64,000 nt of DNA from Flavobacteriaceae bacterium UBA3159 (lineage in GTDB: Bacteria; Bacteroidota; Bacteroidia; Flavobacteriales; Flavobacteriaceae), in NCBI GenBank assembly GCA_002364535.1, contig DEYL01000063.1, positions 1 through 64,000 on the forward strand, read 5' to 3'. This document shows, one piece after another, positions 38,014 to 46,123 of this stretch (the first letter of the stretch is position 1; every line of letters begins with the position of its first letter). Below the pieces are notes generated by a model. It made no database searches and was not told the DNA's origin. It saw only the letters and a list, made by a program, of their open reading frames with translations. The position numbers and the translations under genes were made by a program.

Positions 38014-39042
38014 CTATTTTTCGCCCCTATTCTGGTTGGCAAGGTCTTTTTTCTCTTTTCTATTAAAGTAAATACTACGAGCCAAAAATATCGCATTTCT
38101 GAAAGATTCGGTTTCGGCAACCCCTTTTCCCGCAATTTCAAAAGCCGTCCCATGATCGGGTGAAGTCCTGACCTTACTAAGTCCAGCAGTAAAATTGACA
38201 CCCGCTCCGAAAGTCAAAGTTTTGAATGGTATCAGACCTTGATCATGATAAATGGCCAAAATAGCATCAAATTGGAGGTGGATTTGATGGCCAAAAAAAC
38301 TGTCGGCAGCATAAGGGCCATAAACCAAATGACCCGATGCAGATAATTCTTGTATCAATGGATGCGTAATTTGATCATCCTCTTTACCGATTACACCTTT
38401 ATCTCCTGTATGGGGGTTGAGTCCCAATACTGCTATTTTGGGTCGGCTGATGTTAAAATCCTTTTTTAAAGAGTCTTCTAACTGTTGGATTTTTTCTCTT
38501 AACAATTTAGGGGTGAGTAGTCTGGAAATGTCTTTAACAGCAATATGATCACTGACCAAGGCTACTTTTAATGACTCAGAAACCATAAACATCAAACTAT
38601 TTCCATCGAGTTCTTTGGCCAAGTAATCGGTATGGCCCGGAAAGTTAAAATCCTCAGATTGAATCGTTTCTTTGTTGATCGGGGCAGTGACCAGGGCATC
38701 AATCTCTCCTTTTTTTAGGGCCATGGTGGCTGTTTTTAAGGATTCGAAAGCGAGTTTACCTGCTGTTTTTGAAGCTTCTCCAAAAACCAATTTAGCCTCG
38801 GTCATGGGAAGATCGAATACACTCAACTGTGCCTTTTGAAATTTTTGGTTATTCTTTTTCAAGACCAGACTGGAATTGAGCTGAAAATGTTTTTTTTGGT
38901 TTTCCAGTAACTTGATCGGTGCAAAAATCAGGGGCGTAAAAAATTCAAATAACCTTCGATCTTCAAAAATTTTTAAAATAATTTCAATCCCAATCCCATT
39001 TGGATCTCCTATGGAAATGCCCAGCTTTATTTTCCCCAACAT
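38014..39042 (-). CDS. pdxA: 4-hydroxythreonine-4-phosphate dehydrogenase
   Basis: PdxA oxidises 4-phosphohydroxy-L-threonine in the DXP-dependent pyridoxal phosphate pathway. The 342-residue protein begins KLGISIGDPNGIGIEIILKI and has metal-binding His residues in FPGHTDYLAKE and in LAIYHDQGLIPFKTL. The GLNPHTGDKGVIGKED and TSPDHGTAFEIAGKG blocks are also seen. Length is normal. It is divergent from ribE (53 bases between starts). Confidence 0.95.
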   Translation of the reverse strand: MLGKIKLGISIGDPNGIGIEIILKIFEDRRLFEFFTPLIFAPIKLLENQKKHFQLNSSLVLKKNNQKFQKAQLSVFDLPMTEAKLVFGEASKTAGKLAFESLKTATMALKKGEIDALVTAPINKETIQSEDFNFPGHTDYLAKELDGNSLMFMVSESLKVALVSDHIAVKDISRLLTPKLLREKIQQLEDSLKKDFNISRPKIAVLGLNPHTGDKGVIGKEDDQITHPLIQELSASGHLVYGPYAADSFFGHQIHLQFDAILAIYHDQGLIPFKTLTFGAGVNFTAGLSKVRTSPDHGTAFEIAGKGVAETESFRNAIFLARSIYFNRKEKKDLANQNRGEK

Positions 39043-39065
39043 TGGTGTCGCTTTTATTCCTAATT

Positions 39066-39082
39066 TTACATCACAAATGTAA
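39066..39082. promoter_or_regulatory. 6-bp inverted repeat between pdxA and ribE
   Basis: TTACAT and ATGTAA flank a 5-base spacer in the 53-base divergent interval. It could be an operator for either cofactor gene, but short A+T-rich palindromes occur by chance, so confidence is low. Confidence 0.2.
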
Positions 39083-39095
39083 TTAAATCTAACTG

Positions 39096-39686
39096 ATGTT
39101 TACTGGAATCATTGAGGCGTTTGGGAAAGTGGTCAACTTGGAAAAAGACCAAGAGAATCTTAACATCAGCCTTGAAAGTAGTTTGACCCAAGAATTAAAA
39201 ATAGACCAAAGCTTAGCTCACAATGGTGTTTGTCTCACAGTGGTGGAGACAACCGCTGATCGATACAAGGTTACTGCCATTCAAGAAACTTTGGAAAAAT
39301 CGAATCTTGGGAGGATTAAAATTGGTGATTTGATCAACCTTGAAAGGGCCATGATAATGAACAGTCGATTGGACGGTCACATTGTTCAAGGCCATGTGGA
39401 TCAAATCGGCTTTTGCATCGGAATCGATTTTAGGGGTGGAAGCTGGTTTTTTGACTTTGAATATGACGAAAATCAAAAAAACATTACCATAGAGAAGGGT
39501 TCTATCTGTGTCAATGGTGTCAGTCTCACTGTAGTTAACTCGGGGCTGAATCACTTCTCTGTGGCCATCATTCCCTATACCTATAAACATACCAATTTCC
39601 ACCTGATCCAAAAAGGAAATACGGTAAATTTGGAATTTGATATGATTGGAAAATACATTTCAAAGCTTCACCGTTTGTATACATAA
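39096..39686 (+). CDS. ribE: riboflavin synthase, alpha subunit
   Basis: The enzyme dismutates two 6,7-dimethyl-8-ribityllumazine molecules to riboflavin. The 196-residue protein has the characteristic N-terminus MFTGIIEAFGKVVN and two tandem lumazine-binding repeats: LAHNGVCLTVVE in the first and GSICVNGVSLTVVN in the second. A HIVQGHVDQIG segment lies between them. Length is normal. No FMN riboswitch was recognised in the short leader. The antiporter gene follows after 36 bases. Confidence 0.95.
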   Translation: MFTGIIEAFGKVVNLEKDQENLNISLESSLTQELKIDQSLAHNGVCLTVVETTADRYKVTAIQETLEKSNLGRIKIGDLINLERAMIMNSRLDGHIVQGHVDQIGFCIGIDFRGGSWFFDFEYDENQKNITIEKGSICVNGVSLTVVNSGLNHFSVAIIPYTYKHTNFHLIQKGNTVNLEFDMIGKYISKLHRLYT

Positions 39687-39722
39687 AAATATTTAGGTTA
39701 TATTTAAAGAAACTTATCTATC

Positions 39723-40991
39723 ATGGGCATTCTTGAATTATCTACTATATTAATTACATTAGCTGCTGTTTTTACACTTATTAATATCCGAATTTTAAAG
39801 CTCCCTCAAACTATAGGTTTAATGATTTTGGCACTTTTTTTATCAGTAATTGTTGCCATAGTGGGAGTTGTTTTTCCACAGGTATTTGAAACCGTGTCAA
39901 AAATCACCAAAGAGTTTGACTTCAGTGAATTATTGGTCAATGTTATGTTGCCTTTTTTACTTTTTGCTGGTGCAATGAGCGTAAATGTTCATGAATTATT
40001 AAAAGACAAAGTAACTATTTTACTCTTAGCTAGTTTTGGTGTTATTTTTTCCACTTTTGCCGTTGGTTCCGGAGTTTATTGGTTAGTCGAGCAGCCATTA
40101 TTTGGTCTAAATACTATGGGATTGACATATATAGACTGTCTTTTGTTTGGTGCCTTAATAGCTCCTACAGATCCCATTGCAGTTTTGGCCATGATAAAAA
40201 AAATGAATTTATCTTCTATAACAGAAACCCGAATTGCAGGAGAATCACTTTTTAACGACGGTATTGGTGTAGTAGTTTTTTTAACCCTCTTAAGTATCAA
40301 ACAGGACGGTGTAGAAAACATTACTGTCGCTGCAGTTGGAAGCTTGTTTGTTACAGAAGTTTTGGGGGGAGTTGCCCTAGGATCAGTTATGGGTTATTTT
40401 GGTCTCAAACTTTTAAAATATATTGAAAACGAACATACCGAGCTAGAAGTTTTAATTACCATCTCATTAGTTTTACTACTACCTATTATATCTCACTATT
40501 TTCATTTTTCTGCAGTTCTAGGGGTAGTGATGATGGGATTATTTTTAAACCAAAATCTAGACGTAGATAAAAGTGAAGATGGTTTACAAAAAGCAATGGG
40601 TGATTATGTATACAAGTTTTGGCACCTTTTAGATGAAACTTTAAATGCCATTTTATTCATACTTATTGGACTGGAGATCATAATGATTTTTGAATCTTTC
40701 CAGTTGCCATTCATTACCATTTCCGCTCTGGTAATTATTTTGGTAGTTGTGTCAAGAGGCATAGGTGTAAGCATTCCCATCGCCTTTTTATCACTTTTCA
40801 AAAAGTTTGAAGAGAAAACTGCATTGATCATCACTTGGGGTGGACTCAGAGGAGGCTTGAGCGTAGCTTTAGCTCTCAACCTGCCCGATGATATAGGAGA
40901 GGGAAAAGCCTTGATTCTTTTTCTAACCTATGTTATTGTATTGTTTACCATTTTGGTGCAAGGGCTTACGCTAAAAAACATTGTAAAATAA
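39723..40991 (+). CDS. Na+(K+)/H+ antiporter, CPA1 type
   Basis: The 422-residue integral membrane protein has about 12 hydrophobic segments. It carries CPA1 hallmarks: LFGALIAPTDPIAVLAMIKK, the ion-site pair Asn-Asp in GESLFNDGIGVVVFL, and GGLRGGLSVALALNLP near the C-terminus. It exchanges Na+ or K+ for protons across the inner membrane; ion preference is not visible. It has no long cytoplasmic C-terminal tail, unlike larger CPA1 proteins. The stop is followed 23 bases later by the -7 box of the small RNA unit. Confidence 0.9.
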   Translation: MGILELSTILITLAAVFTLINIRILKLPQTIGLMILALFLSVIVAIVGVVFPQVFETVSKITKEFDFSELLVNVMLPFLLFAGAMSVNVHELLKDKVTILLLASFGVIFSTFAVGSGVYWLVEQPLFGLNTMGLTYIDCLLFGALIAPTDPIAVLAMIKKMNLSSITETRIAGESLFNDGIGVVVFLTLLSIKQDGVENITVAAVGSLFVTEVLGGVALGSVMGYFGLKLLKYIENEHTELEVLITISLVLLLPIISHYFHFSAVLGVVMMGLFLNQNLDVDKSEDGLQKAMGDYVYKFWHLLDETLNAILFILIGLEIIMIFESFQLPFITISALVIILVVVSRGIGVSIPIAFLSLFKKFEEKTALIITWGGLRGGLSVALALNLPDDIGEGKALILFLTYVIVLFTILVQGLTLKNIVK

Positions 40992-41014
40992 TCGGCAGAA
41001 ATTTTTTGTCTGCT

Positions 41015-41022
41015 TATCTTTG
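41015..41022 (+). promoter_or_regulatory. TAnnTTTG box of the small transcription unit
   Basis: TATCTTTG matches the -7 consensus exactly. Transcription would begin near 41029, about 55 bases before the 20-codon ORF. No TTG at the normal distance is seen upstream, so the -33 element is weak. Confidence 0.5.
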
Positions 41023-41084
41023 ACAGAGAGAAGTTAACGCTGTGACAACAGCTATGTCTAACTAATATAGAAAGGAGGTGTCAA

Positions 41085-41147
41085 ATGTCTTACATATATA
41101 ATTTAGGGAAGTTAGGACAGCAGATACCTACGAGTACTGTTTTCTAA
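41085..41147 (+). CDS. 20-residue peptide with a strong Shine-Dalgarno
   Basis: ATG-TCT-TAC ... TTC-TAA encodes a 20-residue peptide (MSYIYNLGKL...TSTVF). The extended Shine-Dalgarno AAAGGAGGTG ends four bases before the ATG; no annotated gene in the window has anything comparable, and Bacteroidota ribosomes normally do not use this signal. A tiny ORF, Met-Ser-Asn-stop, lies just upstream at 41054. The peptide is not recognised: no Cys, no membrane segment, mildly amphipathic. Translation is inferred from the ribosome binding site. Confidence 0.55.
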   Translation: MSYIYNLGKLGQQIPTSTVF

Positions 41148-41167
41148 GCTATCCTTATCTATAAGTC

Positions 41168-41198
41168 AAATGCGAGCCGATGGGCTCGCATTTTTTTT
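41168..41198 (+). terminator. strong intrinsic terminator
   Basis: AAATGCGAGCC (41168-41178) pairs perfectly with GGCTCGCATTT (41183-41193) around GATG, followed by a run of eight T from 41191. It is the strongest terminator in the window and ends the small transcription unit. Confidence 0.9.
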
Positions 41199-41269
41199 AT
41201 CTTTTTACAAGCAGGCCCATAAAATACTTTAATTAATATAGTGTACAATTATACTTATCTTTAGACAAT

Positions 41270-42004
41270 ATGCAAAAAGATCTGGCCATCGTAATCCCTT
41301 GCTATAATGAAGCGGATCGTTTGCCCGTTTCCCAGTTTGAAAACTTCCTGTCGCTTCAGCCTAAGGTATCAGTTTTTTTTGTCAATGACGGTTCTAAAGA
41401 CAAAACCGATGGGGTACTCTTTGCATTAAAAAATAAATTTCCCGTTCAAATTGAAGTAGACAGCATGGCACAAAATGGTGGAAAGGCCAATGCTATTTAT
41501 ACAGGTTTTCGTCAGCTACTAAAACACAAGAACTTCAAAAAAGTAGCCTATCTAGATGCTGACCTGGCGACCAGCCTTGAAGAATGTCTGCGCTTGTCAG
41601 AGCAGGTTAAAGAAAAGGTAGTATTGGCCTTTGGGTCGAGAATTTTAAAACTGGACAACCATATCAAAAGAAAATGGTACCGTTTTATATTGGGAAGAGT
41701 GGTGGCTACTGCCATCTCCAATGTATTGAATTTAAGCATATACGATTCTCAATGCGGTTGCAAAATTTTTGAAGCCCAAACCGCTGAGAAAATATTCGAC
41801 CAGCCCTTTATTTCGAAATGGCTTTTCGATGTTGAAATTTTCTTTAGAATGATAAGTCTTTTCGGAAGATCCGAGATTCAAAATCATCTGAGGGAAATTC
41901 CTCTTAGGGCTTGGGTAGATACCCCTGATTCCAGAGTCAGTCCCATATATTTTTTTACTTTATGGTGGGATCTTTTTAAAATTTCAAAAAAGTATAAAAG
42001 TTGA
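41270..42004 (+). CDS. glycosyltransferase family 2, dolichyl-phosphate-type
   Basis: The 244-residue GT-A enzyme opens LAIVIPCYNEADRLP and contains FFVNDGSKDKTDG, GKANAIYTGF, the DxD-type YLDADLATSLEE and SQCGCKIFEA. These motifs resemble polyprenyl-phosphate sugar transferases (Dpm1/ArnC-like), which load a sugar onto a lipid carrier on the cytoplasmic face. It overlaps by four bases a membrane ArnT/PMT-like transferase that uses such lipid-linked sugars, so the pair probably modifies an envelope glycan or lipid A. A near-consensus -7 box TATCTTTA lies seven bases before the ATG. Confidence 0.88.
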   Translation: MQKDLAIVIPCYNEADRLPVSQFENFLSLQPKVSVFFVNDGSKDKTDGVLFALKNKFPVQIEVDSMAQNGGKANAIYTGFRQLLKHKNFKKVAYLDADLATSLEECLRLSEQVKEKVVLAFGSRILKLDNHIKRKWYRFILGRVVATAISNVLNLSIYDSQCGCKIFEAQTAEKIFDQPFISKWLFDVEIFFRMISLFGRSEIQNHLREIPLRAWVDTPDSRVSPIYFFTLWWDLFKISKKYKS

Positions 42005-43404
42005 GCTTAGTAGAAAAAATGAAAAACGATTTCAGATCGCCCTATGGCTGGGTGTTTGTTCTTCTGGCATTAATTCGCTTATTTTTCAATGCCGTCATTC
42101 CACTGACAGACAAAACGGAGGCTCGCTATGGAGAGATTGCCCGATTGATGGCTGAAACGGGTAATTGGATTGTTCCACAAATAGATTACGGTGTCCCTTT
42201 TTGGGCCAAACCTCCACTGTCTACTTGGCTTTCTGCCGGTTCCATCAGTCTGTTGGGAGACGATGAATTTGCCCTTAGGCTCCCCTTTTGGATCATGGCG
42301 ATTTCAATCGCCTTACTTCTGATCCCCTATGGTCACCAAAAAAAAATCAATGGTTTGATCCCGGGAATTGTCCTTCTTACACTTCCCGAATTTTTTCTTC
42401 ATGCCGGAGTACTCTCTACCGATTTGATGCTCTCCTTTTCGGTTGCTATAACGATGATTGGGTTCTGGGAGTTCCTCCATTCTGAAAAAAGTAGAATCTC
42501 AGGATTACTTTTTTTTGTCGGTATAGGTTTGGGATTGTTGGCCAAAGGCCCAATCATTGGTGTGTTGAGTTTCCCTCCCCTGTTCGTCTGGTGCATTATT
42601 CATCGAATTTCATTAAAAAGGATCTTTCAAATTCCTTGGCTATTGGGAGGGCTTTTAAGCCTCTTGATTGCCTTTCCTTGGTACTATCTAATGGAGGTCA
42701 ATTCACCGGGTTTTATAGAGTATTTTTTGGTGGGAGAACACTTCCTGCGTTTTATAGACTCCTCTTGGTCGGGGGATAAATATGGTTTTCCTAAACAACA
42801 ACCTTTAGGGATCATTTGGGCCTTTCTATTGGCCGGTGCTTTGCCTTGGTCTTTTGTCCTTATGGGCCAACTGAAAAACAAATTGAAAAAAGTGTGGGAT
42901 GACCCCTGGCAACTTTTCCTGTGGCTATGGATTTTGTGGACACCCTTTTTCTTTACTTTTTCAAAAAGTTTGATCCATACCTACACCCTTCCGGTAATGA
43001 TACCTATTGCGCTTTTAATCACCCATCATTGGCCCACATTGGAGAGAAAAAAATCAATGTTCTATATTGCTGTCGGTCTGCCTGTTTTGTTGATTGGGGT
43101 TTACTTTTTGGAACCCACACAAAAGATCCTCTCCAGTAGTACAGACAAAACGCTGGTATTCCATCCCGAAGTAGAGTCATCAGAGCTTTATGCCTTCCCC
43201 TTCAAATCTTATTCCAGTCAGTTTTACTCCAAGGGGAAAATAAAAATCATTACTCCCGATGCCTTGGAAAAAATGGTTGAAGACTCCACCTCCTTTTCTA
43301 TCATCATCAAAAAAAGACAGCTCGAAGATTTCCCCTCTGAAGTTATGAGCAAACTAAAACTGCTGAGGGAGAGAAGAAAAGATGGACTTTATCAATTAAA
43401 ATAA
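42001..43404 (+). CDS. ArnT/PMT-family membrane glycosyltransferase
   Basis: The 467-residue protein has about ten hydrophobic segments and the GT-C signature near the N-terminus: LTDKTEARYGEIARLMAETG, then DYGVPFWAKPPLSTW. The acidic TDKTEARY loop is the usual metal/catalytic site. It probably transfers a sugar from undecaprenyl phosphate to lipid A or another envelope acceptor on the periplasmic side. The TTG start at 42001 gives a 4-base overlap with the GT2 gene; an ATG at 42019 is the alternative. A soluble C-terminal portion follows residue 370. Confidence 0.85.
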   Translation: MSLVEKMKNDFRSPYGWVFVLLALIRLFFNAVIPLTDKTEARYGEIARLMAETGNWIVPQIDYGVPFWAKPPLSTWLSAGSISLLGDDEFALRLPFWIMAISIALLLIPYGHQKKINGLIPGIVLLTLPEFFLHAGVLSTDLMLSFSVAITMIGFWEFLHSEKSRISGLLFFVGIGLGLLAKGPIIGVLSFPPLFVWCIIHRISLKRIFQIPWLLGGLLSLLIAFPWYYLMEVNSPGFIEYFLVGEHFLRFIDSSWSGDKYGFPKQQPLGIIWAFLLAGALPWSFVLMGQLKNKLKKVWDDPWQLFLWLWILWTPFFFTFSKSLIHTYTLPVMIPIALLITHHWPTLERKKSMFYIAVGLPVLLIGVYFLEPTQKILSSSTDKTLVFHPEVESSELYAFPFKSYSSQFYSKGKIKIITPDALEKMVEDSTSFSIIIKKRQLEDFPSEVMSKLKLLRERRKDGLYQLK

Positions 43405-43478
43405 ATTCAAATATTACTTTTATACCTTGATTAAATTTTGTGAGCCATGAATGTATTCAATGAAATTATGTAAACAAG

Positions 43479-45935
43479 ATGAATAGAAAATGTATTGTTA
43501 GTCTCATTTTGGTTTGTTTAATATCCTTCGGTGCTCAGGGTCAGATTTCGGGAATCGTACTGGATAAAAACACAGACCTCCCCATCGAGTATGCGACAAT
43601 ACTTTTAAAACAAGATGGTAAAATTTTGGAAGGTACCATTTCAAAACCTGACGGTAGTTTTCTCCTCCCGGATAGCGTCAATGGCAAATTCTCACTAGAA
43701 ATCTCATTTCTTGGTTATCAGACCATAGAAACGGGAAGTGTTGATGCCCAAAAAAACACTCCTTTTGATTTGGGAGTCATCAGTCTACAATCCAGCCAAA
43801 ATATACTGGATGAAGTAGTTGTTGACGCTCAACGCACCGCCATTCGAAATAAGATTGACCGACAGGTATATTCTGCCAGTGAATTTTCAACCGTCAAGGG
43901 TGGAACAGGAGTTGATGTCATCAGAAATCTGCCTTCCCTTGCCATTAACGGCTTGGGTGAAATAACCTTAAGAGGAAGCACCGGTTTTGTGGTGTTGTTA
44001 AACAGCAAACCCTTGCAGTCTGATATTCAAAGTTTATTGAGTCAAATCCCTGCCAACAGTATCGAAAATATCGAGGTCATTACTGCTCCGTCTGCACAAT
44101 ACGATGCAGAGGGAAAAACAGGGATTATAAATATACTGACCCTAAAAAATGCTTTACAAGGCGACTATTTTCAGGTGAATACTCTCTTGGGCGCTCCCTC
44201 CATCGAAGACTATGAAAACACACAACCCTCTGAACGTTTTGGCGCAGACATCACCTACAATACTGTTCGGGAAAAATGGAATTTTTCGTCAGGCTTGAGC
44301 TTTCAAAGAAATGACCTCTCAGGAAGGAGAGAAGGCGACGTGTATACCATCATTGGGGATAAGTATACCCGATTTCCCTCAGATGGAGAACGCAGCTTTG
44401 ACGAAATCAATTATTCAGGAAGGTTAACTGCAGATTATCAATTATCGGATCAGGACTTGTTTTCACTTGGACTTTATGCTGGAAAAAGAACTAAAGAACG
44501 AACTGCTGATATTCTCTATTATAACAATCGTGCCACCACCGATAAAACTGACTCCCAATTTCAATATTACAATGAAAATCTGAGGATCAGAAAAAGTGAT
44601 TTTGTCTTGGGGAGTTTGGATTACGATCATCTCTTTGAAAATTCGGCTCAACTCAACACCTCCATTCTGTATGAGTACACCCTTTTGGGAGGTCCTACCA
44701 CCAACAGAAATTTGGGCCATCCCGACCATACAATAGTCTATCAAGACGAATACAATACCAACGATAACCCTCTGTACGGTTTGCGAGTCAATTTGGATTA
44801 CACTTTCAAGCCCCTCAGTATCGGTAGCCTTAAAATGGGTTACCAATACAGAAATCTTGACCACAGCGGAGATTTTGTTTACGAGCGAAAAAACAATGAA
44901 ACACAGCTTTTTGAATTGGTTCCCGAATTTTCGAGTGAAGTCAATCTCAAACGATCCATACATGCAGCATATTTACAATACAACGCCCGCCTTGAAAAAT
45001 GGCATTTTGCAGCCGGTTTGCGTTTGGAAAATATGCAAAGGGACTTGTCTTTAAAAGACAAAGTAGGAACATTGGATGAAAACTATTCACTCTATTTTAC
45101 CAAGCTTTTTCCATCTAGTAGTGTTTCTTACAAATTAAAAAAAGATTTTTCCTTAAGTCTTGCATTTAGTAAAAGAGTCGAGCGAACCACTACCTTTAAG
45201 ATGAACCCATTTCCTGAAAGAGAACATTCAGAGACACTCGAGCAAGGTGACCCTAACCTAAACCCTGAATTTATAGATCAAGTAGAATTTGGAATAAATA
45301 AAAAGACTAAAAAAGGGAACACTAGATTTTTTAAAGTTTACTATCGCTCTGTTAAAGACTTGATAAATAGGGTCAATACCGTATACAATGACACAATTTT
45401 AAATCGTATTTATTCAAATGTTGGAAATGCTAAAGTAATTGGAAGAGAAAACGGAGGGGAATATAGTTTCGGTAAAAAATTAAAAATTTTTTATTCAACT
45501 AGCTTTTACTATTACATAATTAAAGGATCATTTGACGATGATATTATAAACACAGATGACTATGTATATAGTTTAAATATAAATGGTACTTATAATTTCT
45601 CAAGTAATACTTTTATACAGTTTAATTTAAATTATCTATCAAAAAAAATAACTGCCCAAGGAAAAGATTCTGAGTACTACTCTCCTAATTTAACTTTAAC
45701 AAAGCTTTTTTGGAACAAGCAATTGACTGCTACACTGCAATGGAAAAATATTGATATGGGGTTGATGAATAGCAATGAACAACGGATTACTACCCGTAGG
45801 GCGGGAGAATTTTACACCACCACCAATTATGTTTATGAGGTAGATATGATCCTACTCAGCCTTAGTTACAACTTCAACAATAGAAAAAACACCGCCAAAT
45901 TCATCGATAGTGAATTTGGAAAACGGGAGTTTTAA
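43479..45935 (+). CDS. outer membrane beta-barrel receptor (TonB-like, OMP_b-brl_3 type)
   Basis: The 818-residue protein has a signal peptide (MNRKCIVSLILVCLISFGAQG) and a carboxypeptidase-like regulatory domain (residues 21-105, GIVLDKNTDLPIEYATI). A plug-like segment (DEVVVDAQRTAIRNKIDRQV, then INILTLKN) and a long barrel follow. It fits the outer membrane beta-barrel family related to TonB receptors but often lacking a TonB box. From about codon 600 the DNA becomes visibly more A+T-rich (45,280-45,720). The ligand is unknown. Its stop overlaps the convergent CDGSH gene by four bases. Confidence 0.85.
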   Translation: MNRKCIVSLILVCLISFGAQGQISGIVLDKNTDLPIEYATILLKQDGKILEGTISKPDGSFLLPDSVNGKFSLEISFLGYQTIETGSVDAQKNTPFDLGVISLQSSQNILDEVVVDAQRTAIRNKIDRQVYSASEFSTVKGGTGVDVIRNLPSLAINGLGEITLRGSTGFVVLLNSKPLQSDIQSLLSQIPANSIENIEVITAPSAQYDAEGKTGIINILTLKNALQGDYFQVNTLLGAPSIEDYENTQPSERFGADITYNTVREKWNFSSGLSFQRNDLSGRREGDVYTIIGDKYTRFPSDGERSFDEINYSGRLTADYQLSDQDLFSLGLYAGKRTKERTADILYYNNRATTDKTDSQFQYYNENLRIRKSDFVLGSLDYDHLFENSAQLNTSILYEYTLLGGPTTNRNLGHPDHTIVYQDEYNTNDNPLYGLRVNLDYTFKPLSIGSLKMGYQYRNLDHSGDFVYERKNNETQLFELVPEFSSEVNLKRSIHAAYLQYNARLEKWHFAAGLRLENMQRDLSLKDKVGTLDENYSLYFTKLFPSSSVSYKLKKDFSLSLAFSKRVERTTTFKMNPFPEREHSETLEQGDPNLNPEFIDQVEFGINKKTKKGNTRFFKVYYRSVKDLINRVNTVYNDTILNRIYSNVGNAKVIGRENGGEYSFGKKLKIFYSTSFYYYIIKGSFDDDIINTDDYVYSLNINGTYNFSSNTFIQFNLNYLSKKITAQGKDSEYYSPNLTLTKLFWNKQLTATLQWKNIDMGLMNSNEQRITTRRAGEFYTTTNYVYEVDMILLSLSYNFNNRKNTAKFIDSEFGKREF

Positions 45936-46123
45936 ATTTTGTGAGAGCCGTCACAAAAAGGCATGTCTTTCGATTTGGTGCACCCACATAGGGTAAACCT
46001 GTTTCCGTGTTTTATTGGATTTCCCTCCATATCGGTGAGGTTCACCTTGCCTTCAATTACAATCTGCCCTTTGGCTTTTCTATAAATTCTTGGGGTTCGC
46101 TCTTTGTTTAAGTCTGACGCCAT
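45932..46123 (-). CDS. CDGSH iron-sulfur domain protein
   Basis: The 63-residue protein ends with the 2Fe-2S signature C-x-C-x2-S-x3-P-x-C-D-G-S-H, here CGCTKSKDMPFCDGSHKI. It has three Cys ligands and one His, typical of MitoNEET-like proteins. Redox or iron-sulfur transfer roles are known for the family; the partner here is unknown. Its ATG overlaps the stop of the upstream sulfatase by one base (TAATG), suggesting coupled translation. An iron-sulfur protein could relate to the anaerobic sulfatase-maturation route, but this is speculative. Confidence 0.92.
   Translation of the reverse strand: MASDLNKERTPRIYRKAKGQIVIEGKVNLTDMEGNPIKHGNRFTLCGCTKSKDMPFCDGSHKI

Larger units (their letters stand above)
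41025..41198 (+). ncRNA. candidate structured RNA carrying a tiny SD-led ORF
   Basis: A roughly 170-base unit is bounded by a TAnnTTTG box and a strong terminator. Near the 5' end GCTGT and ACAGC (41039-41053) form a 5-bp hairpin, with GTTA and TAAC outside as possible closing pairs. The middle carries GAAAGGAGGTG (41070-41080), 11 bases complementary to the 3' end of 16S rRNA as generally known (CACCTCCTTTC), followed by a 20-codon ORF. It could be a regulatory RNA, a leader-peptide gene or both. It might belong to a catalogued Flavobacteria RNA family such as Flavo-1; I cannot check that here. The exact 5' end is a guess. Confidence 0.55.

Noticed and set aside
41025..41198. tmRNA, SRP RNA or 6S RNA as identity of the small unit
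   Set aside because: No tRNA-like ends, no tag ending in Ala-Ala, and no conserved SRP loop; the length and the SD-led ORF do not fit these RNAs.
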